DNA of 61,138 bases from an uncultured Lachnospiraceae bacterium (GTDB lineage Bacteria; Bacillota; Clostridia; Lachnospirales; Lachnospiraceae): positions 1 through 61,138 of the forward strand of contig CAJULP010000099.1 in NCBI GenBank assembly GCA_910587295.1. Direction: 5' to 3'. The position numbers were made by a program, and so were the translations under genes. The notes below the pieces were generated by a model, which was given only the letters and a program-made list of their open reading frames with translations, was not told where the DNA came from and did no database searches. Positions 7,355 through 16,296 of this stretch are shown piece after piece; position 1 is the first letter of the stretch; every line of letters starts with the position of its first letter.

Positions 7355-7744
7355 ATGATTAACAGTAACGTGTTTGATTATGTGAATGTACTTGGGAAGG
7401 CGGCAGACGCTGCCTGGCAGAGAAATGAGATTATTAGCCATAATATGTCTAATGTAGATACCCCGGGGTATAAACGCCAGGATATTGACTTTGAGTCACA
7501 GCTTAGGAGGGCTCTTGGAAAATCCAGATATGAGACAGTGGACAGTAAGGTTTCCCATTTAAACGGCACGGAATTAGAAGCGAAGGTTTATACGGACATG
7601 GCTAATTTTTCCTATCGTCTTGACGGGAATAATGTGGATATTGATACGGAAGGCGTGGAGCTGGCTTCCAACCAAATCAAGTATAACGGCCTGATAGATT
7701 GTTTTAACCAGGAGTTTGCTAATCTGAAAATGGCGATGAGATAA
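7355..7744 (+). CDS. flgB: flagellar basal-body rod protein FlgB
   Basis: Proximal rod subunit of 129 residues, first gene of the operon. It carries the rod/hook N-terminal signature at RNEIISHNMSNVDTPGYKRQ, which is shared with FlgC and FlgE and helps rod assembly after type III export. The start ATG 7355 follows GAAAGGAG; the upstream reading to 7289 does not match the family. The C-terminal segment shows the usual NQIKYNGLIDCFNQEFANLK heptads that form the coiled-coil rod core. It is followed by flgC after nine bases. Confidence 0.96.
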   Translation: MINSNVFDYVNVLGKAADAAWQRNEIISHNMSNVDTPGYKRQDIDFESQLRRALGKSRYETVDSKVSHLNGTELEAKVYTDMANFSYRLDGNNVDIDTEGVELASNQIKYNGLIDCFNQEFANLKMAMR

Positions 7745-7753
7745 GGGGGCATT

Positions 7754-8206
7754 ATGAGTATTTTTAATTCTTTTGGTATTAATGCATCCGGCATGACGGC
7801 GGAACGTTATCGGATGGATGTTATTTCTGAAAATGTGGCAAATGCCAATACCACAAGGACGGAAGATGGTACACCTTACCGCCGGAAAGTGGTGACTTTT
7901 GAACAAAGGGGCGAGAGGGTTGGCAATTTCAGTACTTTTTTGGGCAAAGCCAGCAGCGCCTACAGAGGACAGGGCGTGCGGGTAAGCAAAGTGCTTGAGG
8001 ATGACTGGACACAGATGAACATGGTCTATGACCCGTCACACCCGGATGCGGATGAGAACGGTTACGTGACAGGCCCGAATGTAAATATCGTGACAGAAAT
8101 GACAAACCTGATCGACGCAAGCCGCGCCTATGAGGCCAATGCAACTGCTTTTAATGCAAGTAAGAGTATTGCGGTCAAGGGGCTTGAAATGGCAGGGCAG
8201 TCATAA
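7754..8206 (+). CDS. flgC: flagellar basal-body rod protein FlgC
   Basis: Rod protein of 150 residues. The N-terminal motif MSIFNSFGINASGMTAERYR followed by VISENVANANTTRT is typical of FlgC, and the C-terminal half has VNIVTEMTNLIDASRAYEAN, the conserved rod-protein coiled coil. It is exported by the flagellar type III system and stacks on FlgB. The start follows AAGGGGGC nine bases after flgB. Confidence 0.97.
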   Translation: MSIFNSFGINASGMTAERYRMDVISENVANANTTRTEDGTPYRRKVVTFEQRGERVGNFSTFLGKASSAYRGQGVRVSKVLEDDWTQMNMVYDPSHPDADENGYVTGPNVNIVTEMTNLIDASRAYEANATAFNASKSIAVKGLEMAGQS

Positions 8207-8234
8207 ACATAGATTAGAAAGGCGGATTACATAA

Positions 8235-8549
8235 ATGGATATCTCATCATTTTATAATATTTCTTCCGGTGCGATCAGGGAGGCGGCCGAGAGCTTCCAG
8301 GCCGGTAAGACGGAAAGCACGGGAGAGTTTGCTGACATTTTTGATAAGGCAATGTCAAGCCTTAATACCACAAATGCCTATCTTTCTGATGCGGAAAATG
8401 AAAAGATACGGTGGGCGTTAGGGGAGACGGAAAATACCCATGAGCTTTCTATTGCGCTCCAGAAGGCTTCAACAGCGTTGCAGTATACGGTTGCGGTTAG
8501 GGATAAGTTCTTGGAAGCATACCGTGAGATTATGCAGATGCAGATTTAA
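8235..8549 (+). CDS. fliE: flagellar hook-basal body complex protein FliE
   Basis: Small helical protein of 104 residues that joins the MS ring (FliF) to the rod. The C-terminal half contains ALQKASTALQYTVAVRDK and ends YREIMQMQI, matching the FliE signature in which the last residues contact FliF. Start ATG 8235 follows AAAGGCGG. Position between flgC and fliF is the standard Firmicute order. Confidence 0.95.
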   Translation: MDISSFYNISSGAIREAAESFQAGKTESTGEFADIFDKAMSSLNTTNAYLSDAENEKIRWALGETENTHELSIALQKASTALQYTVAVRDKFLEAYREIMQMQI

Positions 8550-8581
8550 GTGCAGGTGTTGAAACAGGAGAAGAGCAGGTC

Positions 8582-10174
8582 ATGGCAGACAGATTGAAGG
8601 AACTACTAAGTAAAATTCTTGAATGGTGGAATAAGTTTTCCACGAAGCAGAAGACATTTATCATATCAGCGGGGGCGGGGATCATACTTGCCCTTGCCAT
8701 TTTGATTACTGTTTTGACACGTACCCAGTATGTCTTGCTCTTAAATTGCGAGACTACGAAACAGGCATCGGAAGTTGCGGAGCTGTTAGAGGGAGAAGGG
8801 CTTAATTATGAGGTGTCGGATGATGCCTACCAGATCAGGATAGACAAAGACCAGGAGTCCCAGGCAAACCTGCTTCTTGCGGCGAACGATATACAATCCG
8901 TTTCTTACACCATAGATATGGTGACGGAAGGCGGGTTTTCTACTACGGAGGCAGATAAACAAAAGCGATACAAGAAATACATGGAGGACAGGATTGCAAA
9001 TGATATCTTGTCCATGTATTCGCCTGTTGAAAGAGCGGTGGTGATATGCGACATCCCGGAACAGGACGGAACGCTGATCGCCACAAAAGAAGATACTTCC
9101 ATGTGGATTACCTTAGAACTTTCCAGTGAGATGTCCCAGGAGATGGCGGCAGGGCTTGCAAAGGCTGCGGCGGTTGCCGTGGGAAATGAGACACCCGAAA
9201 ACATCGTGATCATGGACACGGAAGGAAATATCCTGTATTCCGGGGAAGACAGCTATAGTACGGCAGGGAGCGCAAGCACCCAGCTTGGCGTAAAGGCTCA
9301 GTGGGAGACCAGGGTCAAAAACAGTGTACGGCAGGTGTTGCTTGGAACCAATGAATATAATAAAGTAGAAGTGGCGGTAAACTTAAATCTGGACTTTTCT
9401 TCGGGAACGGAAAGGACACATGAATATTTTGTTCCTGATGGGAACAGTCAGGGTTATTTGTCTTCCAGCAGGAGCTTTAGTTCCTCTTCCGAGAACAGCG
9501 GTGGGGATGTGCCGGGAACGGACACCAATGGAGAGGTGGAATATGAGTGGCGTGATAATGACAACAGCAGTTCGGAGACCACCGAGGAAGAGCAGAACTA
9601 TCTACCCAGTGAACGGATCACAGACAAGAATATAAGTCCCGGTGTAGTCAATTACGACAGTTCTTCGGTATCGGCTTCCGCCATAACCATGAACATCATA
9701 AGGGAAGAGGACGTTGAAGCACAGGGGCTTCTTGACGGAATCTCCTGGGAAGAGTATAAGATCAACAATGCAGGACAGACCCAGATCGAGGTGCCGGATG
9801 AGATTTTTGATGTTGTGGCAAAAGCTACCGGGTTCCCCAGGGAAAATATTGCACTCGTTGCTTATTCGGAAAATGTGTTCTTCGACAAGGAAGGTTTAAA
9901 TATATCACTTTCCGATATCGTACAGATCATTTTGATCGTGATCATACTTGCGCTTCTGGCATTTGTGGTATTGCGCAGCATGCGCTCCGAAAAGCAGGAG
10001 GAACAGCCGGAAGAGCTTTCCGTGGAAACCCTGCTGCAATCTCAGCCTGAGGTGGTATTAGAGGATATCAGCGTTGAAAAAATGTCTGAGACCAGAAGGC
10101 TGATTGAAAAATTTGTGGATGAAAATCCGGAGGCCGTTGCCAATTTGTTGCGCAATTGGCTGAATGAGGAATAA
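8582..10174 (+). CDS. fliF: flagellar MS-ring protein FliF
   Basis: This 530-residue protein forms the MS ring in the cytoplasmic membrane. A first membrane helix lies at about 25-45 (FIISAGAGIILALAILI) and a second at about 443-465 (IVQIILIVIILALLAFVVL). Between them are the ring-building YscJ-type domains and a Ser/Asn/Asp-rich linker at about 295-345. The C-terminal cytoplasmic tail ends in FVDENPEAVANLLRNWL, the segment that binds FliG. Start ATG 8582 is just after GGAGAAGAGCAGGTC. Length is normal for the family. Confidence 0.97.
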   Translation: MADRLKELLSKILEWWNKFSTKQKTFIISAGAGIILALAILITVLTRTQYVLLLNCETTKQASEVAELLEGEGLNYEVSDDAYQIRIDKDQESQANLLLAANDIQSVSYTIDMVTEGGFSTTEADKQKRYKKYMEDRIANDILSMYSPVERAVVICDIPEQDGTLIATKEDTSMWITLELSSEMSQEMAAGLAKAAAVAVGNETPENIVIMDTEGNILYSGEDSYSTAGSASTQLGVKAQWETRVKNSVRQVLLGTNEYNKVEVAVNLNLDFSSGTERTHEYFVPDGNSQGYLSSSRSFSSSSENSGGDVPGTDTNGEVEYEWRDNDNSSSETTEEEQNYLPSERITDKNISPGVVNYDSSSVSASAITMNIIREEDVEAQGLLDGISWEEYKINNAGQTQIEVPDEIFDVVAKATGFPRENIALVAYSENVFFDKEGLNISLSDIVQIILIVIILALLAFVVLRSMRSEKQEEQPEELSVETLLQSQPEVVLEDISVEKMSETRRLIEKFVDENPEAVANLLRNWLNEE

Positions 10175-10218
10175 ATTACAGGTATTCATATTTTGATTTA
10201 TGTTGGAGGGAACAAGAT

Positions 10219-11235
10219 ATGGCCAGAAGTTCTGACGATAAAATATCGGGTCTTCAAAAGGCGTCTATCCTTTTAATTGCCCTTGGGCCGGAAAAATCGG
10301 CTACGATCTTTAAGCATTTAAAGGAAGACGAAATTGAAGAATTAACATTGGAAATTGCAAATACCCGGAGTATAACCCCTCAGATCAAGGAAGAGGTTAT
10401 TGATGAGTTTTATGAAGTATGTCTGGCACAGCAGTATATCGCAGAAGGCGGTATCGGTTATGCGAAGGAACTTTTGGAAAAGGCGCTGGGTGCAGACAAG
10501 GCGATGGACGTGATCGGGAAGCTTACGGCATCCCTTCAGGTTAAGCCATTTGAATTTATACGTAAAGCGGAGGCATCTCAGCTTCTTAACTTTATCCAGG
10601 ATGAGCATCCCCAGACTATCGCCCTTATTTTGTCACATCTTCCGTTGTCACAGGCGGCCATTATCGTGTCATCCCTGCCACCGGACAGACAGGCGGATGT
10701 TGCAAAGCGTATTGCGCTGATGGACAGGACCAGCCCGGATGTGGTAAAGGAAGTGGAAAAGGTGTTGGAGTCAAAGCTTTCTTCTCTGGTAAATCAGGAT
10801 TATACAATCATCGGCGGCGTGGATGCCGTAGTGGATATCTTAAATGCCGTAGATCGGAGTACAGAAAAACATATTATGGAAACGTTGGAGATCGAAGAAC
10901 CAGAGCTTGCGGATGAGATCAGGAAGAAGATGTTCGTTTTCGAAGATATCTTGCTGCTTGATGACCGTGCAATACAAAGAGTGCTGCGTGATGTGGATAA
11001 CAATGATATGGCATTGGCATTGAAGAGTGCAAATGAGCAGGTTCAGGCTTCTATCTTTAACAATATGTCCAAACGTCTGGCAGTTATGATTAAGGAAGAC
11101 ATGGAATTTATGGGTCCTGTACGTATGAAGGATGTGGAAGAGGCACAGCAGAAGATTGTAAATATCATCAGGAAACTGGAAGATTCAGGAGAGATTGTCA
11201 TTTCCAGAGGCGGAGGTGACGAGATCGTTGTATAG
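10219..11235 (+). CDS. fliG: flagellar motor switch protein FliG
   Basis: C-ring protein of 338 residues that contacts the stator and transmits torque. Features are the N-terminal FliF-binding domain (GLQKASILLIALGPEKSATI), the middle EHPQTIALILSHL motif (EHPQ) and the C-terminal torque domain containing the charged helix LLDDRAIQRVLRDVDNNDMA. The charged residues of this helix meet MotA in E. coli FliG. The stop overlaps the fliH start by eight bases, suggesting coupling. Start follows TTGGAGGG. Confidence 0.97.
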   Translation: MARSSDDKISGLQKASILLIALGPEKSATIFKHLKEDEIEELTLEIANTRSITPQIKEEVIDEFYEVCLAQQYIAEGGIGYAKELLEKALGADKAMDVIGKLTASLQVKPFEFIRKAEASQLLNFIQDEHPQTIALILSHLPLSQAAIIVSSLPPDRQADVAKRIALMDRTSPDVVKEVEKVLESKLSSLVNQDYTIIGGVDAVVDILNAVDRSTEKHIMETLEIEEPELADEIRKKMFVFEDILLLDDRAIQRVLRDVDNNDMALALKSANEQVQASIFNNMSKRLAVMIKEDMEFMGPVRMKDVEEAQQKIVNIIRKLEDSGEIVISRGGGDEIVV

Positions 11236-12070
11236 TAGTTTATATAAAGCGGGGCAGATTGTGATCAATCAGGACACCCGCATCATTGACAGCAATGAAT
11301 TAATAAAAAAGAAGTTTCCGATAAATACCCATGAGGCTTCCCCTTTAAAGGAGAGGGAACCTGAGGACGGGTTTTATGAAGGGCTTTCAGTGGAAGAATT
11401 GGATGCGTTGACCAGTGAAGAGACGATAATCAAAGGTAATGCTTCTGAGGAATTGAATGCGGTAAAAGAAGAGCTGGAGCAGGCAAAGACGGAGTTATCA
11501 GAAATCCAGCAAGAAGCAAGAGCGGTGATAGAAGAAGCCCACGCCGAGGCGGAAGCCTTGAAAATAAAGGCAGCGGAGGAAGCAAAGGCAAAGGGATATC
11601 AGGAAGGCTATCAGCAGGGAATGAGTGAAGTAAGCGCTATGAAAGCGGAATGTCAGGCAATGGAAAGACAGCTGGAGCAGGAGTATTCCCGGCGGATGGA
11701 AGAGCTTGAGCCTTTATTTGTGGAAAATCTGACACAGATTTACGAACATATTTTTAAGATGGATTTAAGTGATTACAGCCAATTGGTGATCACGTTATTG
11801 TCAGATGCCATGAGAAAAGTGGAATCTACCGGAAATATCATTATTCATGTAGCCAAAAAGAATTATGCGGCAGTCAGTAAAGCAAAACCGGAAATGTTGG
11901 AAATGACAGGGCTTTTGGCTGAACGGCTGGATATCGTGCCGGATATGACGCTGGCACCTTCACAGTGCATGATTGAAACACAAGGCGGTGTTTATGACTG
12001 TTCATTAGATACGGAGCTTACAGAGCTTACGAAAAAGCTTACACTGCTTTCATATAAAGGTGGGAAATAA
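11228..12070 (+). CDS. fliH: flagellar export ATPase regulator FliH
   Basis: FliH binds and regulates the FliI ATPase and links it to the export gate and C ring. From TTG 11228 the 280-residue product begins LYSSLYKAGQIVINQDTRII, the usual start in Clostridia, with GGAGGTG at 11213-11219 as binding site; codons upstream lie in fliG. A long coiled coil rich in Glu/Ala (about 75-175, EELEQAKTELSEIQQEARAV) leads to a C-terminal domain like that of V-type ATPase subunit E. It is followed at once by fliI. Confidence 0.92.
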   Translation: MYSSLYKAGQIVINQDTRIIDSNELIKKKFPINTHEASPLKEREPEDGFYEGLSVEELDALTSEETIIKGNASEELNAVKEELEQAKTELSEIQQEARAVIEEAHAEAEALKIKAAEEAKAKGYQEGYQQGMSEVSAMKAECQAMERQLEQEYSRRMEELEPLFVENLTQIYEHIFKMDLSDYSQLVITLLSDAMRKVESTGNIIIHVAKKNYAAVSKAKPEMLEMTGLLAERLDIVPDMTLAPSQCMIETQGGVYDCSLDTELTELTKKLTLLSYKGGK

Positions 12071-12071
12071 G

Positions 12072-13406
12072 TTGCTTGTACCGGAAATAGATTTTAGAAA
12101 ATACCACAATGTGATAAATGACAATTTGTTTAAGCTAAAAGGGCGGGTAGTCAATGTAGTCGGTCTTACCATTGAGTCAGCAGGGCCAAGCGCTAAACTT
12201 GGGGATATCTGTATGGTCAATCCGGGAACGGGGAATGCGCATGATACACTTACGCCGGCAGAGGTAGTAGGTTTTCGGGAAGGGATGACCCTTTTGATGC
12301 CTTACCAGGAGATTGAGGGGATCGGTCCGGGAAGCAGTGTTGAAAATACCGGGGAATCCCTAAAAGTCCGGGTGGATGACGGGATGCTTGGACAGATCCT
12401 TGATGGTTTTGGCAGACCGACGGAAGGAGAGCGCCTTACGGGGGAGGAATATCCTGTGGAAGCAGCCCCGCCGGAGGCTATGAGCCGTAAGATCATAAGT
12501 GATGTCCTTACTTTGGGGGTTAAGGCGGTTGATGGCCTTATTACCGTGGGAAAAGGACAGAGAATCGGTATTTTTGCCGGTTCCGGAGTAGGCAAATCCA
12601 CGCTGATGGGAATGTTTGCGAGGAATACCAAAGCGGATGTCAATGTAATCGCCCTGATCGGAGAGCGGGGAAGAGAAGTAAGGGAGTTTATTGAAAGAGA
12701 CTTAGGCCCAGAAGGCATGCAGCGTTCCGTGGTAGTGGTGGCAACTTCCGATAAGCCTGCCTTAGAGCGTAAAAAGGCAGCACAGACAGCTACGGCGATT
12801 GCCGAGTATTTCAGGGATCAGGGGAAGGATGTTCTTTTGATGATGGATAACCTGACCCGTTTTTGTATGGCACAGCGGGAAATCGGGCTTGCCAGCGGGG
12901 AACCGCCGGTGACAAGGGGGTATCCGCCCAGCGTTTATTCGGAAATGCCAAAGCTTTTAGAGAGGGCGGGATGTTCTGACAAAGGATCGATCACAGGGCT
13001 TTATGCCGTGTTGGTGGATGGTGACGATTTTAATGAGCCGATCACGGATACCGCCAGAAGTATTTTAGACGGTCATATTATGCTAAACCGGAAGCTGGCT
13101 CATAAAAACCATTACCCGGCTGTGGATGTGCTCCAAAGCATATCGCGATGCATGAGCCAGGTGGCGGACAGGGAGCACAAAGCTTATGCGGGCAGGCTTA
13201 AAAATGTTTTAGCCACATATAATGAAGCAGAAGATCTGATCAACATCGGGGCTTACAAAGCGGGAAGCAATCCGGGGATTGATTATGCAATACAGAAAAT
13301 TCAGGAAGTGAATGAATTTTTGATGCAGGAGGTAAATGAGAAATTTACATTTGAGGATACATTGGTATTGCTCCGGGGAATTTTTGATGAAGGCCCGAAG
13401 GATTGA
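12072..13406 (+). CDS. fliI: flagellum-specific ATPase FliI
   Basis: Hexameric ATPase that feeds substrates to the flagellar type III export gate. The Walker A motif GIFAGSGVGKSTLMG and Walker B VLLMMDNLTRF are intact, and the protein shows the F1-beta-like run GYPPSVYSEMPKLLERAG. Two starts are possible. GTG 12060 overlaps fliH but has no room for a binding site. TTG 12072 follows AAAGGTGG at the right distance and is preferred, giving 444 residues that begin with LLVPEIDFRKY read as Met first. Confidence 0.96.
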   Translation: MLVPEIDFRKYHNVINDNLFKLKGRVVNVVGLTIESAGPSAKLGDICMVNPGTGNAHDTLTPAEVVGFREGMTLLMPYQEIEGIGPGSSVENTGESLKVRVDDGMLGQILDGFGRPTEGERLTGEEYPVEAAPPEAMSRKIISDVLTLGVKAVDGLITVGKGQRIGIFAGSGVGKSTLMGMFARNTKADVNVIALIGERGREVREFIERDLGPEGMQRSVVVVATSDKPALERKKAAQTATAIAEYFRDQGKDVLLMMDNLTRFCMAQREIGLASGEPPVTRGYPPSVYSEMPKLLERAGCSDKGSITGLYAVLVDGDDFNEPITDTARSILDGHIMLNRKLAHKNHYPAVDVLQSISRCMSQVADREHKAYAGRLKNVLATYNEAEDLINIGAYKAGSNPGIDYAIQKIQEVNEFLMQEVNEKFTFEDTLVLLRGIFDEGPKD

Positions 13407-13425
13407 TGCCGGAATGGAGATATAG

Positions 13426-13869
13426 ATGGCCAGATTTATTTACCGGATGCAGAATGTCCTTGAAATTAAGCTTAAAATAGAGGATCAGGCGAAAACAGAG
13501 TTTGCAACTGCCAAAATGCATTTAGATGAGGAGGAAGAAAAACTCCGGTTTTTAATGGATAGAAGGGCAGCTTACGTGGAGCAGGGAAGAATGCTTCGCA
13601 AAGACAGCCTGAAAGTTCGGGAAATCCTTGAAAACAGGGCAGCCATAGACAGGATGGACGAATATATTTCGTTTCAGTTGAAAAGTGTGGAAAAGGCCAG
13701 GCAGAAGTTAGAGTCAGCCAGGGAACACCTGAAAGAAGCCATGCAGGAGAGCAAGACGCATGAGCGGCTCAGGGAAAAAGCCTTTGACCAGTTTATCCAT
13801 GAGGAAAATGTCAAGGAAGCAAAAGAGATAGATGAGCTTACCAGTTATGTACATAGCCGAACACATTAG
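13426..13869 (+). CDS. fliJ: flagellar export chaperone FliJ
   Basis: Coiled-coil protein of 147 residues that resembles the gamma subunit of F-type ATPases and sits at the FliI ring. The N-terminus FIYRMQNVLEIKLKIEDQAK is the FliJ signature. Almost the entire chain is predicted antiparallel helix, with EKARQKLESAREHLKEAMQE in the second arm. Its position after fliI is canonical. Confidence 0.93.
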   Translation: MARFIYRMQNVLEIKLKIEDQAKTEFATAKMHLDEEEEKLRFLMDRRAAYVEQGRMLRKDSLKVREILENRAAIDRMDEYISFQLKSVEKARQKLESAREHLKEAMQESKTHERLREKAFDQFIHEENVKEAKEIDELTSYVHSRTH

Positions 13870-13888
13870 GAAAGAGTGGATTTAGATT

Positions 13889-14776
13889 ATGCCGATTGAT
13901 GAAGGATTGACACCGGAAGACGCAAAGCTGGAAAAGCAGCGTTTGAAGGAAGAAAAGAAAAAATTTAAAGAGGAGCGGAAAGCACAGCGCAAGGAAGCCA
14001 AGGAGCGGGCAAGGGAAATTGCCGACCGGGAGGCGGATCTTTCTGATGAAGACGGTACCAGTACCGCTTCCGTGTTTATGGTGACTTTTGTGATTGTGTT
14101 GATCTGGATTGCAATTTTGTGTCTGGTGGTGAAGCTTGATTTTGGCGGTTTTGGCAGTAACGTGCTTACACCTATTTTAAAGGATGTGCCGGTGCTGAAC
14201 CTTATTTTGCCAAACCAGACAGATGTTCCGGTAAACGAAGACGGCACGGTGGATGAAGCGTACAGCAATTATGCTGACCTTCGGGAAGCCGTGGATTATA
14301 TCAAGGAGCTTGAGCTGGAACTGGAACGGGCACAGTCAGCCCAGGCGGACAGTAAAAAAGAGATAGAAGATCTTGAGAAGGAAGTAAGCAGGCTTTCTAC
14401 CTTCGAGGAAAAACAGATGGAATTTCAGCGGCTCACCACGGATTTTTATGAGGAAGTGGTCTACGCTGATAAAGGCCCCGGTATTGAAGAGTACCGAAAA
14501 TACTATGAGGAAATGGATCCAGCCATGGCAGAATACCTGTACAAACAGGTGGTTCAGGAGATGGAAGAAAGCGAAGAAATACAAGATTACGCCAAAACAT
14601 ACTCGGAAATGAAACCAAAAGCAGCGGCGGCGGTTTTTGAGGAAATGACCGATAATCTGGATTTGGTGGCCCGGATACTGGGTGTAATGGATGCAGAGTC
14701 CAGGGGAAAGATTTTAGGAGCAATGAATGCGGAAACCGCAGCAAGGCTCACGAAAATCATGGACCCCGAATCTTAA
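13889..14776 (+). CDS. ylxF: YlxF/MotE-like membrane protein of the flagellar operon
   Basis: The 295-residue protein has a very charged N-terminal cytoplasmic helix (KQRLKEEKKKFKEERKAQRK). One transmembrane helix (about 60-82) and a coiled coil (about 130-175) follow. The C-terminal domain (about 205-290) carries MKPKAAAAVFEEMTDNLDL and ILGAMNAETAARLTKIMDPE, like the intracellular domain of MgtE. This is the architecture of YlxF in B. subtilis, which also lies between fliJ and fliK, and of MotE in Alphaproteobacteria, a chaperone for a periplasmic motor protein. A role in assembly or stator handling is inference. Confidence 0.85.
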   Translation: MPIDEGLTPEDAKLEKQRLKEEKKKFKEERKAQRKEAKERAREIADREADLSDEDGTSTASVFMVTFVIVLIWIAILCLVVKLDFGGFGSNVLTPILKDVPVLNLILPNQTDVPVNEDGTVDEAYSNYADLREAVDYIKELELELERAQSAQADSKKEIEDLEKEVSRLSTFEEKQMEFQRLTTDFYEEVVYADKGPGIEEYRKYYEEMDPAMAEYLYKQVVQEMEESEEIQDYAKTYSEMKPKAAAAVFEEMTDNLDLVARILGVMDAESRGKILGAMNAETAARLTKIMDPES

Positions 14777-14800
14777 GGAAGCTGCGCCTTAAACCGATAT
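14774..14800 (+). promoter_or_regulatory. candidate sigma-28 (SigD) promoter before fliK
   Basis: TAAG at 14774-14777, a 16-base spacer and a perfect CCGATAT at 14794-14800 resemble the Firmicute SigD consensus TAAA-N15-CCGATAT. It overlaps the ylxF stop codon and lies 57 bases upstream of fliK. It would allow the hook-length and later genes to be boosted once SigD is active. Confidence 0.5.
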
Positions 14801-14856
14801 AAATGATGTACCTTGAAAAAGAGCCGAAACGGCTTATAGGGAAAGGAGGAATGCAA

Positions 14857-16245
14857 ATGACAAGCACACCTGTAAAGAATGTAAATTCGCTGATTAATTT
14901 TGTAGGCGGGAAAAATTTCATGGCCACGGGTGCTGCAAATCAGGCAGGCGGCTTTGGAGATATTATGTCAAAGACCAAAAGTGGCGGAAGTGACCCAAGC
15001 AGCCAGAGCAGGCCGGCAGCAAAGCAGACGATCAAAGATCCTGTGGGCAGCCGGAAGGACTTGGTGAAGAGCCAGGCGGCAGAAGTGTCGGCTAAAAATG
15101 AGATTGCAGAAAAAGAGCAGGCAGATGCAGTAAACAAAGCAGGGGAAGAACTGGTCGAGGACATTGCGGAAAAATTAGAAATTCCGGAAGAAGAAGTGCT
15201 TCGTGCAATGGAAAGCTTAGGGCTTTCGGCATATCAGTTATTAGATCCTGCAAACTTAACCCAGCTCGTACTTGCCATTTCCGGTGAGACGGATGCATCG
15301 GTGTTTCTTACGAATGAAGGCTTATTTGCCAAACTGCAGGATATTTTACAGCTGGCAGCGGATGCACAGCGCAGTTTGATGGAGGAGCTTAATCTGTCGT
15401 TGGAAGAGATGAAGTCTGTTTTGGAGCAAATGAAAGAGCTGACAGCGCCGGATGATGGAAACGGTGTGCAGCAGGGGCAGCCCGATATGGATGCCGTGGA
15501 AGAGAATGCTTCTAAGATCACCGTGGAAGTGAAGGTAAACGGTGAGAATGTGCAGCTTTCCACTGATGAAAATGGCAACGTGGAAAAGACCATTGGTGTG
15601 TCTAAGGAAGCGGTGGGAGCTACAGAAAGACCGGAAGGTGATGACCAGCAAAATGGCGGAGCAAAAGGAAAATCTGAAGGAAACGGCCAAAGCGGCAACC
15701 CGCTGATCGATGCGCTGATTCAAAACAGGCAGCAAGTTCAGGAGGCACAGGCACCTCAGAGTGTGGAATCGTTTTTTAACGGCCAGACCCAGGATATCAT
15801 GGATCAGATCATGGATTACATGAAAATTCAGTTAAAGCCTGGTATGGATCAGTTGGAAATGCAGTTACACCCTGCAAGTTTGGGAAATGTACATGTTCAG
15901 ATCACATCTAAGGGTGGTGAGATTACGGCACAGTTCCAGGTACAGAATGAAACCGTAAAGGCAGCTATTGAAAGCCAGATCATGGAACTGAAGGAAACTT
16001 TAAAAGATCAGGGCATTAAGGTAGAGGCAGTACAGGTTACGGTGGAAAATCATGGATTTGAAAGCAATCTCTGGCAGGGGCAGAGCAGAGAAGAAAACGC
16101 TGCGCCTCAGAATGAAAAGAAGACAGCAAGACGGATCAATTTGAACGATCTGGATGCGCTTTTTGAGGAAGAAGCCAGTGAAGAAGAGCTTTTAAATGCC
16201 CAGATGATGGAAATGAACGGTAACACATTGGATTACACAGTATAA
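14857..16245 (+). CDS. fliK: flagellar hook-length control protein FliK
   Basis: FliK measures hook length and switches export specificity through FlhB. The N-terminal two thirds (462 residues in all) are low-complexity, rich in Gln, Glu and Ser, as usual for the ruler part. The C-terminal Flg_hook domain (about 325-410) is recognisable by MDQLEMQLHPASLGNVHVQI and the following EITAQFQVQNETVKAAIESQ. The start at 14857 fits AAAGGAGG at 14842-14849; an ATG at 14851 would be too close to it. Confidence 0.93.
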   Translation: MTSTPVKNVNSLINFVGGKNFMATGAANQAGGFGDIMSKTKSGGSDPSSQSRPAAKQTIKDPVGSRKDLVKSQAAEVSAKNEIAEKEQADAVNKAGEELVEDIAEKLEIPEEEVLRAMESLGLSAYQLLDPANLTQLVLAISGETDASVFLTNEGLFAKLQDILQLAADAQRSLMEELNLSLEEMKSVLEQMKELTAPDDGNGVQQGQPDMDAVEENASKITVEVKVNGENVQLSTDENGNVEKTIGVSKEAVGATERPEGDDQQNGGAKGKSEGNGQSGNPLIDALIQNRQQVQEAQAPQSVESFFNGQTQDIMDQIMDYMKIQLKPGMDQLEMQLHPASLGNVHVQITSKGGEITAQFQVQNETVKAAIESQIMELKETLKDQGIKVEAVQVTVENHGFESNLWQGQSREENAAPQNEKKTARRINLNDLDALFEEEASEEELLNAQMMEMNGNTLDYTV

Positions 16246-16296
16246 CATGTGCTATGTTATCTGGATCGATAACAGACGGCACGGAAAGGAAATGAA

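Noticed and set aside
9910..9925. CCGATAT inside fliF and other CCGATAT hits in coding sequence
   Set aside because: Spacing to the nearest TAAA is about 11 bases or there is none at all, outside the range for sigma-28 promoters.
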